This document shows, one piece after another, positions 1 to 7,898 of a stretch of DNA of 64,000 nt. Under the pieces are notes generated by a model that worked only from the letters and a program-made list of their open reading frames with translations, was not told the DNA's origin and made no database searches. The stretch comes from Parabacteroides goldsteinii (GTDB taxonomy: Bacteria; Bacteroidota; Bacteroidia; Bacteroidales; Tannerellaceae): contig NZ_JADNBB010000004.1 in the NCBI RefSeq assembly GCF_015550595.1, positions 62,001 through 126,000 on the forward strand. The letters run 5' to 3'. The stretch's first letter is position 1. Each line of letters starts with the position of its first letter. Position numbers and translations under genes: made by a program.

Positions 1-1542
1 AAGAAGTCTTTCTTCAGAGGAAAGACTTTTATGCTCCTTCTTGGAGTAGTCTTCGGTGCCGGGGTTATGATCCTGGCCTATAATACTTCAGTCTATTTTT
101 CTTCCGACGAATCTTGTATGATGTGCCATGTGCACCCGCATGTGGAGAATAGCTGGAAACTATCCAAACATGTAAATAACGGAAGTGGAGTGAAAGTACA
201 TTGTGTGGACTGTCACCTCCCGCCTAAAAACGATACATGGAACCATTATACGGCAAAAGCGAAACTGGGCTTGAAAGATGTCTGGTCTTTTATGACGAAA
301 GACAGTGCCGATTTCGACTGGAATGCAAAGTCTGAACTGGAGCATGCCGTAAAATATATCCCTAACGAATCATGTAAAGAGTGTCACCAGAATCTATTCC
401 CCGAAGGGATTACGAACGATGGTATCACAGCGCATCTTTATTATGATGAGAATGAAAAGAAACTGGACTTGCAATGTATCAGCTGCCACCTGGATGCGGG
501 ACACTATAACCCGAACTATAACCATTCGAAGATGGCGGGTGTACCGGGTATGGCTTCCGGTGCCGGTGTAATCGATACAAGTCTCTATTTTAAAGAACCG
601 GCAGCGGTAACAGCCTTTGCCGATTTCAAGGAACAGATCCCCGGCACTCCGGTGTCGTTTAATATGGTGGCTGTCCCCGGCGGAACATTCAAGATGGGTA
701 GTACCCCGAAAGAACCGTTCCACAAACCGGATGAAGCTCCTGTACGTGAGGTAACTGTCAGCCCGTTCTTTATGGCTGAACTGGAAGTAACCTGGGATCA
801 GTACTGGGCATTCTACGGTAGCACGATGAGTGAAGGGCGTACACCTCCCGAAACTGTATATGCAAACAACAGTAACCCGGATGTAGATGCTATTTCCGGT
901 CCGACTCCTCCGTTCGGTTTCCCGGATCAGGGATGGGGTGGCGGCGATCGTCCGGCTATCACGATGACACATTATGCAGCTGAAACATTCTGCCAGTGGT
1001 TGTCAAAGAAGACAGGCAAGAAATACCGCCTGCCGACCGAAGCCGAATGGGAATATGCAGCCCGTGGCGGTACGGAAACTCCTTACTTCTTCTCCGGTAG
1101 CCCGAAAGATTTCTCGGATCAGGGTTTCTGGCGTAAGTTCTTCGATGCAAAGACCGACAGCATCAGTTCGTTCGTTATTTACGGTAAGAACAGTAAGAAT
1201 AAGACACAAGAACCGGATCTGGTGAAAGCCAATCCGTTCGGATTAAAGAATATGTTGGGTAATGTCATGGAATATTGTGCAGACAAGTACGATCCCGAAG
1301 CTTACAGCAAGGGAGGTAACGCTGTAACAAATCCGTTGGTGACTGAAGGAACAGAATGGGTTGTACGCGGAGGTAATTATACTTCGGACGCTGCAGATGT
1401 TCGTTCGGCAGCCCGCGACTATACCAAACATGATGCGTGGTTGAAGACAGACCCGCAGCAACCTAAGAGTATCTGGTGGTACTCAGATATACGCGGTATT
1501 GGTTTCCGTGTAGTATGTGAGCCGGATGCCTCAATTAAGTAG
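1..1542 (+). CDS. NapC/NrfH-type tetraheme cytochrome c fused to a SUMF1 (formylglycine-generating-enzyme-like) domain, 5' partial
   Basis: The frame is open to the left edge and reads KKSFFRGKTF just before the first Met at base 31, a basic flank in front of a membrane segment, so the true start probably lies outside the window. Counting from the Met at base 31, one membrane anchor covers residues 2-18. Four heme-binding CxxCH motifs follow: CMMCH 29-33, CVDCH 58-62, CKECH 115-119 and CISCH 149-153, as in the NapC/NirT/NrfH family of membrane quinol dehydrogenases. From about residue 205 to the end is a SUMF1-type domain (VPGGTFKMGS, RLPTEAEWEYAARGG, LGNVMEY, VVRGGNY, GFRV). True formylglycine-generating enzymes end in GFRC; here the motif reads GFRVVC, so sulfatase maturation is unlikely. 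The role is inferred: moving electrons from quinol to a periplasmic partner, with the SUMF1 fold as a binding or sensory module. The next gene starts 45 bp downstream. Confidence 0.85.
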   Translation, partial: KKSFFRGKTFMLLLGVVFGAGVMILAYNTSVYFSSDESCMMCHVHPHVENSWKLSKHVNNGSGVKVHCVDCHLPPKNDTWNHYTAKAKLGLKDVWSFMTKDSADFDWNAKSELEHAVKYIPNESCKECHQNLFPEGITNDGITAHLYYDENEKKLDLQCISCHLDAGHYNPNYNHSKMAGVPGMASGAGVIDTSLYFKEPAAVTAFADFKEQIPGTPVSFNMVAVPGGTFKMGSTPKEPFHKPDEAPVREVTVSPFFMAELEVTWDQYWAFYGSTMSEGRTPPETVYANNSNPDVDAISGPTPPFGFPDQGWGGGDRPAITMTHYAAETFCQWLSKKTGKKYRLPTEAEWEYAARGGTETPYFFSGSPKDFSDQGFWRKFFDAKTDSISSFVIYGKNSKNKTQEPDLVKANPFGLKNMLGNVMEYCADKYDPEAYSKGGNAVTNPLVTEGTEWVVRGGNYTSDAADVRSAARDYTKHDAWLKTDPQQPKSIWWYSDIRGIGFRVVCEPDASIK

Positions 1543-1587
1543 TAGACTAGTGTAAAAATTATATCAATTCTTTAAATTTGCTATATC

Positions 1588-2973
1588 ATGAAAAAGGAAA
1601 ACTGTATCAGTAGAAGATCGTTTTTAAAAAGCTCGGCTATGGCTGGTGCACTGGGTGCAATCGGTACAGGTAGTGCGGCTAGTGTTTTAACATCTTGTGA
1701 CGGTGGAAGCAAAGCGAATGCTTTGAAGCCGTTGAAAGAACCCGGAACATATTACATACCCGAATTGCCTGACCTGGCAACAGATGGACAGGAACTGAAA
1801 GCCGGTGTTATCGGTTGTGGCGGACGCGGTTCCGGTGCAGCTTTCAACTTCCTGAATGCCGCTAATGGTGTAACAATCGTTGCATTGGGTGACACTTTCC
1901 AGGAAAGAGTAGATGATCTGGCTGGAAAGCTGAAAAAAGATAAGAATATCGACATACCGGCCGACAAGCGCTTCGTAGGTCTGGATGCTTATAAGCAAGT
2001 AATAGACAGTGGAGTAGATGTAGTTATTATTGCAACTCCTCCTGTATTCCGTCCGGTACATTTCCAATATGCAACAGAAAAAGGAAAACATTCATTCCTT
2101 GAAAAACCGATCTGTGTAGACCCGGTAGGTTATCGTACGATAATGGCTACAGCTAAACAGGCTGATGCTAAGAACTTACGCGTGATCACAGGTACACAAC
2201 GCCATCACCAGCGTCCTTATGTAGAATCTTATAAGAAGATTATGGAAGGCATGATCGGTGAGATTACAGGCGGTACCGTTTACTGGAACCAGAGTATGTT
2301 GTGGTTCCGTGAACGTCAGAAAGAATGGAACGATTGCGAATATATGATCAAGGACTGGGTGAACTGGAAATGGTTATCCGGTGACCATATCGTTGAACAG
2401 CATGTACATAATATCGACGTATTCACTTGGTTCAGTGGTCTGAAACCGGTAAAAGCAGTAGGTTTCGGTTCTCGTCATCGTCGTGTTACAGGTGACCAGT
2501 ATGATAACTTCAGTATCGACTTCACTATGGAGAACGGTATCCATATGCATAGTATGTGTCGTCAGATTGACGGTTGCGTAAGCAATGTAAGTGAATTTAT
2601 CCAGGGAACAAAAGGTTCATGGGATAGCTCTACTATGGAGATCAAAGATCTTGCCGGTAATGTAGTATGGAAATACGATTATGAAGCAGAGAAAGCGAAC
2701 TTCAAACAGACTGACCCGTATACATTGGAACATGTGAACTGGATCAACAGTATCCGTGGTAACAAACCGCTTCAGCAGGCATCCGAAACAGCCGTTGCCA
2801 ATATGGCTGCCATCATGGGACGCGAATCGGCTTATACCGGTGCTGAAACAACCTGGGATGCAATGACTGCTTCTCCGCTGGATTATACTCCGAAAGACCT
2901 GAATCTGGGTAAGATGGATATGAGTACGTTTACTGTTCCGGTTCCGGGTAAACCTCTTGAACAAAAGAAATAA
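1588..2973 (+). CDS. Gfo/Idh/MocA-family oxidoreductase, Tat-exported lipoprotein
   Basis: This 461-residue protein has a twin-arginine signal (SRRSFLKSS near residue 8) followed by a hydrophobic stretch and a lipobox LTSC near residue 37, so it is probably folded in the cytoplasm, exported by Tat and lipid-anchored. A Rossmann nucleotide-binding motif (GVIGCGGRGSGA) begins near residue 73, and the EKP motif typical of the family (FLEKPICVDP) lies near residue 172. Members oxidise or epimerise sugars with tightly bound NAD(P); the substrate cannot be read here. It is followed after 3 bp by a TIM-barrel sugar isomerase, so the two probably act in one periplasmic sugar modification, possibly coupled to the upstream cytochrome. 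Confidence 0.88.
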   Translation: MKKENCISRRSFLKSSAMAGALGAIGTGSAASVLTSCDGGSKANALKPLKEPGTYYIPELPDLATDGQELKAGVIGCGGRGSGAAFNFLNAANGVTIVALGDTFQERVDDLAGKLKKDKNIDIPADKRFVGLDAYKQVIDSGVDVVIIATPPVFRPVHFQYATEKGKHSFLEKPICVDPVGYRTIMATAKQADAKNLRVITGTQRHHQRPYVESYKKIMEGMIGEITGGTVYWNQSMLWFRERQKEWNDCEYMIKDWVNWKWLSGDHIVEQHVHNIDVFTWFSGLKPVKAVGFGSRHRRVTGDQYDNFSIDFTMENGIHMHSMCRQIDGCVSNVSEFIQGTKGSWDSSTMEIKDLAGNVVWKYDYEAEKANFKQTDPYTLEHVNWINSIRGNKPLQQASETAVANMAAIMGRESAYTGAETTWDAMTASPLDYTPKDLNLGKMDMSTFTVPVPGKPLEQKK

Positions 2974-2976
2974 GAT

Positions 2977-3918
2977 ATGACTCTGAATAGAAGAAACTTT
3001 TTAAGAACAACATTGTCCGGTGCCGCAGTAGCTGCTGTAAGCACCGGTGCATTGGCCTCCTGTGCCGGCAAGGCTTCTTCTCCGGAAACATGTCCGGAAA
3101 CTAAATCCTGCTGCAACAGTAAGGCGAAGTTGAACCTTTCTTTCCAGGAAGGGACTCCTCCGGGTGAAAGCCTGAACGAGAAGTTCGATTACATGGAGAA
3201 GATGGGTATCGTCGGTTTTGAGCCGGGCGGACGCGGGTTGAAAGACCGTGTGGGTGAGATCAAACAAGCCCTGAACGGACGTAACATCAAAGTCAGTGCC
3301 ATCTGTGCAGGCTTCGAAGGTTTTATCCTCTCTACCGATCCGGCTATCCGTAAGCAATGTATGGATACGATGAAAGAGATCATCACGGCAGCCGGTGAGC
3401 TGGGTTCGACGGGTGTTATCATCGTTCCGGCGTTCAACGGACAGGTGCCGGCACTTCCTCATAACCAGGAAACCCGCGACTTCCTTTGCGAACAGTTCAA
3501 TGAAATGGGTAACCATGCGGCTCAGAACGGAACCACCGTTATTTTTGAACCATTGAACCGCAAAGAATGTTTCTATATGCGTCAGGTAGCCGATGCGGCT
3601 TCCGTATGCAGGGATATCAACAATCCGGGCGTTCGTTGCATGGGCGACTTCTGGCATATGACCTGGGAAGAAACTTCCGATATGGGAGCGTTCCTCTCGG
3701 CGGGTGACTATCTGCAACACGTACACGTGGCAAGCCGTAAACGACGCAGCATGCCGGGTGAGGATGGTGATGCAGATAACTATGTGAATGGCTTCAAAGG
3801 CCTGAAGATGTTGGGTTATGATAAATATGTAAGTTTCGAATGCGGATGTCAGGGTGATCGTAACACGGTTCTTCCTGCCGCAGTGGAATTATTACGCAAA
3901 CAATGGGAAGAAGCATAA
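2977..3918 (+). CDS. Sugar phosphate isomerase/epimerase-like (hydroxypyruvate isomerase/xylose isomerase-like TIM barrel) Tat lipoprotein
   Basis: This 313-residue protein starts with a Tat motif (NRRNFLRTT), a hydrophobic run and a lipobox LASC near residue 28. The remainder is an AP-endonuclease-2/xylose-isomerase-like TIM barrel: NRKE (residues 189-192) and GDFWHM contribute the usual acidic and His metal ligands, HVHVASRKRR lies near residue 249, and FECGCQGD near the C terminus supplies the last Glu. Such proteins isomerise or epimerise keto sugars with a divalent metal. The gene is 3 bp downstream of the Gfo/Idh/MocA gene and 3 bp upstream of the RIC-like gene, so it is almost certainly co-transcribed with both. 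The exact reaction is unknown. Confidence 0.82.
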   Translation: MTLNRRNFLRTTLSGAAVAAVSTGALASCAGKASSPETCPETKSCCNSKAKLNLSFQEGTPPGESLNEKFDYMEKMGIVGFEPGGRGLKDRVGEIKQALNGRNIKVSAICAGFEGFILSTDPAIRKQCMDTMKEIITAAGELGSTGVIIVPAFNGQVPALPHNQETRDFLCEQFNEMGNHAAQNGTTVIFEPLNRKECFYMRQVADAASVCRDINNPGVRCMGDFWHMTWEETSDMGAFLSAGDYLQHVHVASRKRRSMPGEDGDADNYVNGFKGLKMLGYDKYVSFECGCQGDRNTVLPAAVELLRKQWEEA

Positions 3919-3921
3919 ATT

Positions 3922-4632
3922 ATGCCTTTAGTATATCCTAATATGCAAATGAGCGAGGTGGTGGAGGAACATCCCTCGCTCATTCCTGTAATCAACCGGT
4001 TTGGTATCCGTCTTGGATTAGGCGACAAATCGGTGAAAGAGATCTGTGACGAATATCAGTTGGATACCGACTTTCTACTGATAGTGATCAACACGTTCCT
4101 GAATGAAGAGTACTTTCCGGAAAGGAAACTGCAAACATTCCATACTTCGCAGATCATCGATTACCTGACCAAGACCAACCAGTATTATTTACGTTATCAA
4201 CTGCCGAATATAGAGCGGCATCTTACCTCTTTTATCTCTATGAGTACACCGGGCAACAATACGTTGAACCTGATCGGCAAGTTCTTCTCTTCTTTTAAGG
4301 AGGAGTTGACATCACGCATAGAGAAAGACGATCAGCTATGGTTTCCCTATTGCCTGTCTTTAAGTGAAAAGATTAACGGCTGCCAGGCCTCGGACGGAGC
4401 CGAAGTGCTTCAGCTCGGTGGCGAGCAACGGTTGGAAGATCCTATTGAAGCCCTGCTTTCCGACCTGAAAGGTATCATGGTTAAACATCTTTCGGGCGAT
4501 TATAACGAGAATTTATGTTATGCCGTGATCTTCGGGATCAGCAGTCTCGCGAAAGATATCAAGCAGCACAACCGCATCCGTTACCGTATTCTTACTCCGA
4601 TGGTTTCCGCGATGGAGAAACTTTGTAAATAA
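3922..4632 (+). CDS. RIC/YtfE/ScdA-like (DUF542 plus hemerythrin-like) protein with degenerate metal site
   Basis: The N terminus (SEVVEEHPSLIPVINRFGIRLGLGDKSVKEIC) matches the DUF542 head of iron-sulfur cluster repair proteins, but the CC pair normally found in that head is absent. The C-terminal part is a four-helix hemerythrin-like fold, yet the usual His/Glu di-iron ligands look replaced: TNQYYLR where THHxYLR is expected, RIEKDDQLWFP where HxxxE is expected, and HNRIRYRILTP where HxxxE is expected. The protein therefore probably does not carry a classic di-iron centre and may be a sensor or adaptor. It sits 9 bp before a LuxR-type regulator and 3 bp after the isomerase. Function inferred from fold and context only. 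Confidence 0.65.
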   Translation: MPLVYPNMQMSEVVEEHPSLIPVINRFGIRLGLGDKSVKEICDEYQLDTDFLLIVINTFLNEEYFPERKLQTFHTSQIIDYLTKTNQYYLRYQLPNIERHLTSFISMSTPGNNTLNLIGKFFSSFKEELTSRIEKDDQLWFPYCLSLSEKINGCQASDGAEVLQLGGEQRLEDPIEALLSDLKGIMVKHLSGDYNENLCYAVIFGISSLAKDIKQHNRIRYRILTPMVSAMEKLCK

Positions 4633-4641
4633 CCCTTGTTG

Positions 4642-5226
4642 ATGCATAGAACCAGGCAAATAGCGATCATTTTATCCGATACTTTGCAGAGCATTGGCCT
4701 TCAGAGCTTGCTTACCGACTATTTCCCTCCTGTGGAAGTGTGTTGGTTTCCTACGTTCGATGCTTTCAATGTTGACGGTTGTAACGATACGTTCGATTAT
4801 TATTTTACCTCACCTGAGACACAGGTCATGAACGGTGATTTTTTCCTTCCCCGCCGTAGTAAGACGGTGGTGTTAATCAATGGGGGAGAAGGCGACGGTG
4901 GTATCTCTACAACGAATCATATCACGATAAAAGCTTCCCAGGAGATTATCATCGAGCAGTTGCAGCAATTGCTGGCCAACGATAATTCCGGTAATTTATC
5001 CGGGGATACGAACAAAGACCTTTCCACCCGTGAAACCGATGTCCTTCAATTGATCGTAAAAGGTATCACCAACAAAGAGATTGCCGATAAACTGAGCATC
5101 AGTCTGAACACTGTTCTGACCCACCGCAAAAATATTACCGCCAAACTAGGCATTAAAACCGTCTCCGGCCTTACCTTCTACGCTATCATGAACGGGATTA
5201 TTTCGGGTGATGATATAGAATTGTAG
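4642..5226 (+). CDS. LuxR-family transcriptional regulator with degenerate receiver domain
   Basis: The C-terminal 65 residues are a clear LuxR/GerE helix-turn-helix (LSTRETDVLQLIVKG, TNKEIADKLSISLNTV, HRKNITAKLG). The N-terminal 120 residues resemble a receiver fold, but the expected phosphoacceptor Asp position falls in DYYFTSPETQV with no suitable Asp after the strand, so activation by phosphorylation is doubtful. A TTG six bases upstream is in frame, but the ATG at 4642 is the better start. The gene closes the upstream run, and a perfect 20-bp palindrome lies 15-34 bp after its stop in front of the TonB receptor gene, so that palindrome is a reasonable candidate for its own operator. Confidence 0.8.
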   Translation: MHRTRQIAIILSDTLQSIGLQSLLTDYFPPVEVCWFPTFDAFNVDGCNDTFDYYFTSPETQVMNGDFFLPRRSKTVVLINGGEGDGGISTTNHITIKASQEIIIEQLQQLLANDNSGNLSGDTNKDLSTRETDVLQLIVKGITNKEIADKLSISLNTVLTHRKNITAKLGIKTVSGLTFYAIMNGIISGDDIEL

Positions 5227-5240
5227 AAATAGCATGTTAA

Positions 5241-5260
5241 AATCACTACATGTAGTGATT
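5241..5260. promoter_or_regulatory. Perfect 20-bp palindrome, candidate operator before TonB receptor gene
   Basis: The sequence AATCACTACA followed by its exact reverse complement TGTAGTGATT forms an uninterrupted palindrome with no loop, which suits a dimeric DNA-binding protein better than an RNA hairpin. A weak Bacteroidetes -7 match (TATCTTTC) starts at 5271, so the site would cover the -33 region of the promoter for the receptor gene starting at 5320. Binding by the upstream LuxR-type regulator is an inference. Confidence 0.55.
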
Positions 5261-5319
5261 GATGGCCTTGTATCTTTCCTGTTCCTTTGCAATCAGAAAA
5301 TACTAATAGTTCGAATACG

Positions 5320-7662
5320 ATGAAACAATGCTACCTGTATGTCCTGGCTGCAAGCTCTTTATTCGGTTTGCAATCGTTGAAAGCCGATGAGGTGAATGTA
5401 AACAAAAATGATACTATTAAGACATATAACATCGATGAAGTTATCATAACTTCTTCGACAAAGGAGACGAATGACTTGCGTTTGTTGCCCGGTTCCGTGT
5501 CTATCCTCTCCCCGCAAGCAATTTCCGGACGCCAGATCGATGCGTTGAAAGATATCAGTTCCTTTGTCCCTAACCTGTATATGCCGGACTATGGTTCCAA
5601 GATGACTTCGGCCATTTATATTCGTGGTATCGGTGCACGAAGCAGCGGGCAGTCGATCGGGCTATATGTAGATAATGTACCGTATCTCGATAAGAGCACA
5701 TTTGATTTCGAACTGAATGATATCCAGCGTATCGAAGTGTTACGTGGTCCGCAGGGGACGTTGTACGGCCGTAATGCGATGGGAGGTATCGTGAATATTT
5801 ATACCCTGTCACCTTTCAATTACCAGGGAACGAAACTGTCCTTATCCGGTGGAAATTATGGTGCGTTCAAGGCAAAGGGAGCACATTACCGGAAGTTGAG
5901 CGATAATGTAGGTATTTCCCTTAGTGGCTATTACGATCGGAACGACGGATTTTTCGTCAATGAACTGAAGAACACACGGGCGGATAAGGAAGAGTCGGCA
6001 GGCGGACGTTTCAAACTGGACTGGCTGATCACTCCGAACCTGAAGGCGCAATATACATTCAACTACGATTATGTCAATCAACGGGCTTTCCCGTACGGAC
6101 TTTACAATAAGGAGACGGGAGTCGTAGAACCGATCCGTATCAACGACCCTAGTTCTTATGAGCGTAATATGTTGAACAATAGCCTTTACCTGGAATGGAA
6201 AACCGATAAGTTCCTGCTTTCTTCGACCACTGCTTACCAGTATCTGAAGGATGACATGAAAATGGACCAGGACTATACCGAAAAGTCTATCTTCACCCTC
6301 AACCAGAAACAGAAACAATATGCCTGGAGCGAAGAAGTGGCGATCCGTTCGAACGATAAGAAGAATTACCAGTGGATTTTCGGGGCTTACGGCTTTTACA
6401 ATAGCCTGAAGACGGATGGGCCGGTGATGTTTAAGAAGGATGGTATAAAAGAGGTTCTACAGGCAGCTTTCGACAAGATTCCTTTTCCAAAGTTTACCGT
6501 TAAAGGAGAAAATGATCAGATATATTTTCCCGGCTATTTTGAAACGCCTACTTATGGTTTGGCCCTGTTTCACCAATCGACATATAATGATTTGTTTATT
6601 CCCGGACTATCCCTGACGGCCGGTCTGCGTCTGGATTATGAAAAGGCGAAGATGAATTATGATTCATCGGTGGAAGGCATGACGATTAATATGTTTTTAC
6701 CCAGTATGGCTCCGGGTATGCCGACCATTAATCAGGACTTTCCTGTAACTTCCCGCCTGACGGGAGAAGAGTCACAGGATTTTCTGCAACTACTACCTAA
6801 AGCATCCCTGCGTTATCAGTGTTCACCGGGAACATTTACTTATATCTCTGTTGCCAAAGGATATAAAACGGGAGGATATAATGTGCAGATGTTTGGTGAT
6901 TTGGTGCAGGCTCAGGCACAGTACGACTTGAAGGAAGAAATAAAACAGATAATGCCGCCGGGAATGGGAGGGATGTTTGAAAATCCGGAATTGCCGCCTG
7001 TATCCGATGTTGCTTCTTACAAACCGGAGCATAGCTGGAATTATGAGATCGGTGTTCGTAGTGAATTGCTTAAAGATCGTTTGAATATGGAACTGACGTT
7101 ATTTTATATGGATATTAGCGATCTGCAGTTGACTACATTTGCCACGAATGGTAGCGGTCGTATGATAACAAACGGAGGCAAAGCCGATAGTTATGGTGTG
7201 GAGGTCAGTCTCCGCAGCCTTATCACAACAGGTCTGACCGCCGACTTGAATTATGGCTTTACCCGTGCCACTTTCCGTGATTATGCTACCTTGGATAAGA
7301 ACGAGGAGGAGACGAACTATAAAAATAATTTTATCCCGTATACCCCGCGTCATACCGTCAGCCTGGGATTGCAATACACCAAGTTGCTACGTAATTGCTG
7401 GCTCGACCAGTTCACTGTCTCCGCCCAGTACACCGGAGCCGGTAAGATTTTCTGGACGGAAGAGAATGATATCAGCCAGAGCTTTTATGGTGTGTTGAAC
7501 GGCAAAGCAGGTGTTCGCAAAGGTTCCGTTAACCTCAACGTCTGGAGTCGTAACATCACGAATACGGATTATCAGGCTTTCTATTTCGAATCATTCAATA
7601 ACTCATTCATACAAAAAGGCAAACCGTTCCAGATAGGAGCGGAGGTTGCTGTAACATTTTAA
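5320..7662 (+). CDS. TonB-dependent outer membrane receptor (first of a paralogous pair)
   Basis: A TTG 33 bases upstream is in frame, but the ATG at 5320 gives a typical signal peptide (MKQCYLYVLAASSLFGLQSLKA). The protein of about 780 residues has a TonB-box-like stretch (IDEVIITSS), a plug domain (YIRGIGARSSGQSIGLYVDNVPY, IEVLRGPQGTLYGRNAMGGIVNIY) and a large beta-barrel with a C-terminal aromatic residue (AEVAVTF). It imports a large ligand across the outer membrane using TonB energy. It is closely related to the next gene and, with the carrier, hemN and hemG downstream, may take up heme, porphyrin or a siderophore. There is no CarboxypepD-like N-terminal extension, so it is not SusC-like. 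Confidence 0.9.
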   Translation: MKQCYLYVLAASSLFGLQSLKADEVNVNKNDTIKTYNIDEVIITSSTKETNDLRLLPGSVSILSPQAISGRQIDALKDISSFVPNLYMPDYGSKMTSAIYIRGIGARSSGQSIGLYVDNVPYLDKSTFDFELNDIQRIEVLRGPQGTLYGRNAMGGIVNIYTLSPFNYQGTKLSLSGGNYGAFKAKGAHYRKLSDNVGISLSGYYDRNDGFFVNELKNTRADKEESAGGRFKLDWLITPNLKAQYTFNYDYVNQRAFPYGLYNKETGVVEPIRINDPSSYERNMLNNSLYLEWKTDKFLLSSTTAYQYLKDDMKMDQDYTEKSIFTLNQKQKQYAWSEEVAIRSNDKKNYQWIFGAYGFYNSLKTDGPVMFKKDGIKEVLQAAFDKIPFPKFTVKGENDQIYFPGYFETPTYGLALFHQSTYNDLFIPGLSLTAGLRLDYEKAKMNYDSSVEGMTINMFLPSMAPGMPTINQDFPVTSRLTGEESQDFLQLLPKASLRYQCSPGTFTYISVAKGYKTGGYNVQMFGDLVQAQAQYDLKEEIKQIMPPGMGGMFENPELPPVSDVASYKPEHSWNYEIGVRSELLKDRLNMELTLFYMDISDLQLTTFATNGSGRMITNGGKADSYGVEVSLRSLITTGLTADLNYGFTRATFRDYATLDKNEEETNYKNNFIPYTPRHTVSLGLQYTKLLRNCWLDQFTVSAQYTGAGKIFWTEENDISQSFYGVLNGKAGVRKGSVNLNVWSRNITNTDYQAFYFESFNNSFIQKGKPFQIGAEVAVTF

Positions 7663-7715
7663 ATTTATCAGTTTTGAATGTTTCATTATTTGACAGATTT
7701 GAATGTAGTGCGTTG

Positions 7716-7855
7716 GTAGGGGCGGTTCGCGAACCGCCCTTACAGGCGCCGTCACAATGGAACAGGCAGGTTCGGCCGTAGGGGCGGGGTCTGCCCGCCC
7801 TTCTTCACCGGTTGTTATATTATTGTCGCAAAGGGTGGGCAAACCCCACCCCTAC
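7716..7855. repeat. GC-rich palindromic intergenic repeats (GTAGGGGCGG family)
   Basis: Two structures lie between the paired receptor genes. Bases 7716-7743 are an imperfect palindrome starting GTAGGGGCGG, with a perfect 20-bp core at 7720-7739. Bases 7778-7800 and 7833-7855 are 23-bp arms of a large inverted repeat (GTAGGGGCGGGG against CCCCACCCCTAC) that differ at three C/T positions. A related hairpin occurs at 54297-54324. No gene is seen in 7663-7898. The elements resemble dispersed REP-like or small MITE-like repeats. Confidence 0.65.
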
Positions 7856-7898
7856 AAAACCTGTCATTTTGGTTCACCTTTTTTTATAAATAAATTAT

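Noticed and set aside
31-1542. Active formylglycine-generating enzyme that would mature the sulfatase
   Set aside because: The catalytic GFRC cysteine is replaced (GFRVVC), the only sulfatase in the window is of the serine type, and that type is matured by radical-SAM enzymes.
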